From Thermotoga sp. (GTDB lineage Bacteria > Thermotogota > Thermotogae > Mesoaciditogales > Mesoaciditogaceae): a stretch of 64,000 nucleotides of DNA. The translations under genes and the position numbers were made by a program. The stretch covers positions 1-64,000 of the forward strand of contig DYLQ01000006.1 in assembly GCA_020722015.1 (NCBI GenBank), written 5' to 3'. Within the stretch, counting starts at the first letter, position 1, and every line of letters starts with the position of its first letter. Shown piece by piece: positions 61,252-64,000 of this stretch. Below the pieces are notes generated by a model, which saw only the letters and a list, made by a program, of their open reading frames with translations, did not search any database and had not been told where the DNA came from.

Positions 61252-61716
61252 ATGAAAGTGACTATAAAAATCAACGGTAAAGTACAATCCGTAGAGATAG
61301 AGCCCGGAGAAATGCTTTTAGAAACACTTAGAAGACTCGGCTACAAGGGTGTAAAACATGCATGCTCTACCGCGAGTTGCGGAGCTTGTTCTGTTCAGAT
61401 CGATGGTAAACCCGTTTTGTCTTGCACAACCTTTACCGCTGCCGTCGATGGTCATGAGGTAATGACGATAGAGGGATTTTCCGACGAAAATTCGCTCTCG
61501 GATATTCAGAAGGCTCTTATAGAAGAAGGAGGCTCGCAATGCGGTTTTTGCATTCCTGGACTTGTTGTTACATCTGAAGCCCTTTTGAGAGAAAATCCTA
61601 ATCCAACACGGCAAGAGGTTATAGATTATCTTAAAGGAAATCTTTGCAGATGCACAGGTTATGAAAGTCAAACTCTCGCAATTCTTAAAGTTGCGAAAGA
61701 GAGGCAATCGAAATGA
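61252..61716 (+). CDS. Molybdenum hydroxylase 2Fe-2S subunit
   Basis: This 154-aa subunit holds two 2Fe-2S clusters. The plant-ferredoxin-type site is CSTASCGACSVQIDGKPVLSC, and the second, helical site is QCGFCIPG with CRCTG. Electrons pass from the molybdenum centre through these to FAD. It overlaps the large subunit by 4 nt. Complete and of normal length. Confidence 0.95.
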   Translation: MKVTIKINGKVQSVEIEPGEMLLETLRRLGYKGVKHACSTASCGACSVQIDGKPVLSCTTFTAAVDGHEVMTIEGFSDENSLSDIQKALIEEGGSQCGFCIPGLVVTSEALLRENPNPTRQEVIDYLKGNLCRCTGYESQTLAILKVAKERQSK

Positions 61717-64000
61717 AAACTCTTATTCAGGAGAAATTGAATGTTGTTAATACCTCGATTGAAAAGGTAGATGGCAAAGCTCTTGTGAGAGGTAAACCTG
61801 TTTTCACAGATGATTTTGATCTTCCGAACACTTTAACGGTGAAGATCCTTAGAAGTCCTCATGCCCATGCAATCATAAAATCAATAGACACATCTAAAGC
61901 CATGATAGAAGGTGTTGCGTGCATTCTCACTTACAAAGATGTGCCTCATGTCATTTACACGCGGGCTGGACAGGGATATCCTGAACCTTCTCCTTACGAT
62001 ACATTTGTACTCGACAGGAAGGTCAGGTATGTCGGCGACGGAGTTGCGATAATCGCTGCCGAAAACCAAAGTATCGCAGAGAAAGCCATGAAACTCATAA
62101 AAGTTGATTACGAAATCTTACCTTCGATTCTCGATTATGAACACGCTATGGACAAAGATGCGCCGATAATTCACGATGAGTTAGAAATATCCGGTGCATA
62201 CGATCCCAAGCGCAACATAGCGGCGCATTATGAAATGGAGATAGGAAATGTTGAAGAAGAATTAAAAAAATGCGATTACGTTGTTGATGAAACTTATCAC
62301 ACGCCGAATCAATCTCATGCCATGATGGAACCTCACGGAGCCATTTCTTATTTTGATCCCAACGGAAGGTTGACGGTGATATCATCAACTCAAGTGCCAT
62401 TTCATGCAAGAAGAATAATCAAGCGTATCTTCGGGGTCAATTGCCGCGTCATAAAACCTCGCATAGGCGGAGGGTTTGGCGGAAAACAAGCACTTCACGT
62501 TGAACCTTACGTTGTCGCAGTTACCCTCAAAACCGGAAAACCCGCAAAATGCATATATTCAAGAGAAGAAACGATGACAGCATCCAACACGCGTCACGCG
62601 ATGAGATTTAGGGCAAGGGCCGGTGCCATGAAAGATGGAACGCTTGTTGCACTTGAATTGTGGGGGTTATCCAACACCGGCGCTTACGGAGAGCATGCAT
62701 TAACGGTCTTTATGGTTGGAGGATCAAAGACCCTTCCACTTTACAACAAAGTCAAAGCCGTTAAATTTGGAGGAGACGTTGTTTATTCCAACACGGAGCC
62801 AGCGGGTGCCTTCAGAGGATACGGCGCTCCTCAGGGTATGTTTCCCATCGATTCAATTCTTGATGAACTTGCGTATAAAATCGGAATGGATCCCATTGAG
62901 TTTAAATTGAAAAATTCGATCCGAGAAGGAGAGACATCGCCCATCTTCAAGATAATGGGAGAAGGGCGTGAAGGTGTGGATCAGATCATAAACAGTTGTA
63001 AGATCGAAGAATGTGCCGTCAACGGAGCCAAGAAATTTGGATGGTACGAAAAAAGAAAGAGACCGAGGATAGATCCTGAAAGGCAGATAGCTCATGGTTA
63101 CGGTGTTGCCTTTGCCATGCAGGGATCATCCATTCCAGCAATAGACATGGGCGGTGCCACGATAAAAATGAACGATGACGGTACCTTCAATTTGCTTGTC
63201 GGTGCCACAGATCTGGGAACGGGAAGTGATACGATCCTTGCTCAGATAGCCGCCGAAGTGCTTCACACAAAGGTTGAAAAGATAATCGTTTATTCTTCGG
63301 ATACAGATATGACTCCTTTTGACAAAGGTGCTTATGCATCCTCCACAACTTATGTTTCCGGAAATGCGGTCAAAAAAGCGGCCGAGAGGATGAAAGTCGA
63401 AATACTCAAGGCGGCATCGGAGATCATGAATAAACCTACTCACACTTTAGAACTCGATGAAGATAGCGTTGTTTCAGAAGACGGGGATACGTTGAGCTTT
63501 GGCGATCTACAGACAAAGCTTTTTTACACGTTCAATCAGCGTCAACTTGAAGTCACAGAATCTTTTGTGAGTGAAGTCGCTCCACCGCCTTATCTCGTTT
63601 CATTTGCGGAAGTGGAGATCGATTTGGGAAGCGGGAAAGTAAGAGTTGTTGACTTTTTGAACTACGTCGATTGTGGCGTTCCCATAAATCCGGTGCTTGC
63701 CAAAGGCCAAGTTGAAGGTGCATCGGCGCAGGGAATAGGAATGGCACTTTTTGAAGATCACATGATGGATAAAAACGGAAGACTCATCACAGACGATTTT
63801 TTCAACTACAAAATACCTGCAAGAGGAGACATTGGTAGCATAAAGGTAAGATTTGCGAGAAGTTATGAACCAACAGGACCATTTGGTGCCAAAAGCGTCT
63901 CGGAAATAGGACTTGATACACCGGGTCCAGCCATAGCAAATGCAATCTTTGATGCTGTTGGAATCAGAATGAGAAAACTTCCCATAAAATCCGAGGATCT
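61713..64000 (+). CDS. Molybdenum hydroxylase large subunit (partial, 3' cut)
   Basis: This gene is missing from the ORF track because its stop lies beyond the window. About 762 codons are present, starting MKTLIQEKLN at an ATG within the end of the Fe-S gene. It has the molybdopterin-binding GGGFGGKQALHVEPYV, STQVPFHARRI, PAGAFRGYGAPQ and, near the end, GAKSVSEIGLDTPGP with the catalytic Glu. This is the substrate-binding subunit of a xanthine-dehydrogenase-type enzyme. Purine, nicotinate or aldehyde substrates are all possible. Confidence 0.92.
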   Translation, partial: MKTLIQEKLNVVNTSIEKVDGKALVRGKPVFTDDFDLPNTLTVKILRSPHAHAIIKSIDTSKAMIEGVACILTYKDVPHVIYTRAGQGYPEPSPYDTFVLDRKVRYVGDGVAIIAAENQSIAEKAMKLIKVDYEILPSILDYEHAMDKDAPIIHDELEISGAYDPKRNIAAHYEMEIGNVEEELKKCDYVVDETYHTPNQSHAMMEPHGAISYFDPNGRLTVISSTQVPFHARRIIKRIFGVNCRVIKPRIGGGFGGKQALHVEPYVVAVTLKTGKPAKCIYSREETMTASNTRHAMRFRARAGAMKDGTLVALELWGLSNTGAYGEHALTVFMVGGSKTLPLYNKVKAVKFGGDVVYSNTEPAGAFRGYGAPQGMFPIDSILDELAYKIGMDPIEFKLKNSIREGETSPIFKIMGEGREGVDQIINSCKIEECAVNGAKKFGWYEKRKRPRIDPERQIAHGYGVAFAMQGSSIPAIDMGGATIKMNDDGTFNLLVGATDLGTGSDTILAQIAAEVLHTKVEKIIVYSSDTDMTPFDKGAYASSTTYVSGNAVKKAAERMKVEILKAASEIMNKPTHTLELDEDSVVSEDGDTLSFGDLQTKLFYTFNQRQLEVTESFVSEVAPPPYLVSFAEVEIDLGSGKVRVVDFLNYVDCGVPINPVLAKGQVEGASAQGIGMALFEDHMMDKNGRLITDDFFNYKIPARGDIGSIKVRFARSYEPTGPFGAKSVSEIGLDTPGPAIANAIFDAVGIRMRKLPIKSED

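Overview
The window most resembles a chromosome segment of a member of the Thermotogota, possibly the moderately thermophilic, acid-tolerant Mesoaciditoga/Athalassotoga branch. This is inferred from gene content, not from a database search. The signs are: the block yicC-remA-gmk-rpoZ-coaBC; a two-thioredoxin-fold protein disulfide oxidoreductase next to trxB; a CheA P2 domain like that of Thermotoga maritima; SpoVS without other sporulation genes; many solute-binding proteins; and GH57, GH94 and GH144-like sugar enzymes. Coding density is very high, many genes overlap by 4 nt, and TTG and GTG starts are common. I see no phage, insertion sequence or CRISPR array.

Layout. 1-11.5 kb is housekeeping: purB-purA, an OsmC protein, a degenerate PstB-like ABC ATPase with a small overlapping ORF, mtaB, a class IV aminotransferase, yicC-remA-gmk-rpoZ-coaBC, and pdo-trxB followed by tRNA-Arg. 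12-23 kb is a LacI-controlled secreted-glucan locus: lacI with its own operator, an orphan family 5 binding protein, a family 1 sugar ABC importer without an ATPase, a membrane protein, a GH94 phosphorylase, a secreted carbohydrate-binding module and a GH144-like endo-glucanase carrying the same module. 23.1-26.8 kb (minus strand) is a tightly coupled three-gene operon: a fused cobalamin-binding/glutamate-mutase-like protein, an opine-dehydrogenase-like reductase and a D-Ala-D-Ala-ligase-like ATP-grasp enzyme. 27-33.6 kb has tRNA-Asn, a sigma-54 activator and, behind a textbook -24/-12 promoter, isoaspartyl dipeptidase, a peptide-type binding protein and D-aminopeptidase DppA. SpoVS follows on the minus strand.

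33.7-40.6 kb holds tRNA-Pro, tRNA-Leu, tsaC, a lipase-like hydrolase, a secreted subtilase and a B12-type radical SAM protein (both minus strand), then tRNAs Lys, Leu, Gly and Thr and tmRNA. 40.7-42.4 kb encodes a kinase-less CheA-like protein (P2 plus P5 only) with CheW and CheY. 42.5-49.5 kb has RNase E/G, a GH57 glucanotransferase, a metallopeptidase/propeller/beta-barrel fusion and a DUF89 protein. 49.8-60.2 kb is one long head-to-tail run: lacI, three aldo-keto reductases, a NiCoT Ni/Co transporter, a fourth aldo-keto reductase, an unusual radical SAM protein, dxr and rseP. 60.4-64 kb holds the FAD, 2Fe-2S and (cut by the window end) molybdopterin subunits of a xanthine-dehydrogenase-family enzyme.

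The strongest candidates for undescribed biology are the cobalamin/opine-dehydrogenase/ATP-grasp operon, the kinase-less CheA, the pseudo-ATPase unit, the aldo-keto-reductase/NiCoT run, and the protease-barrel fusion. Two dispersed repeat families lie between genes.
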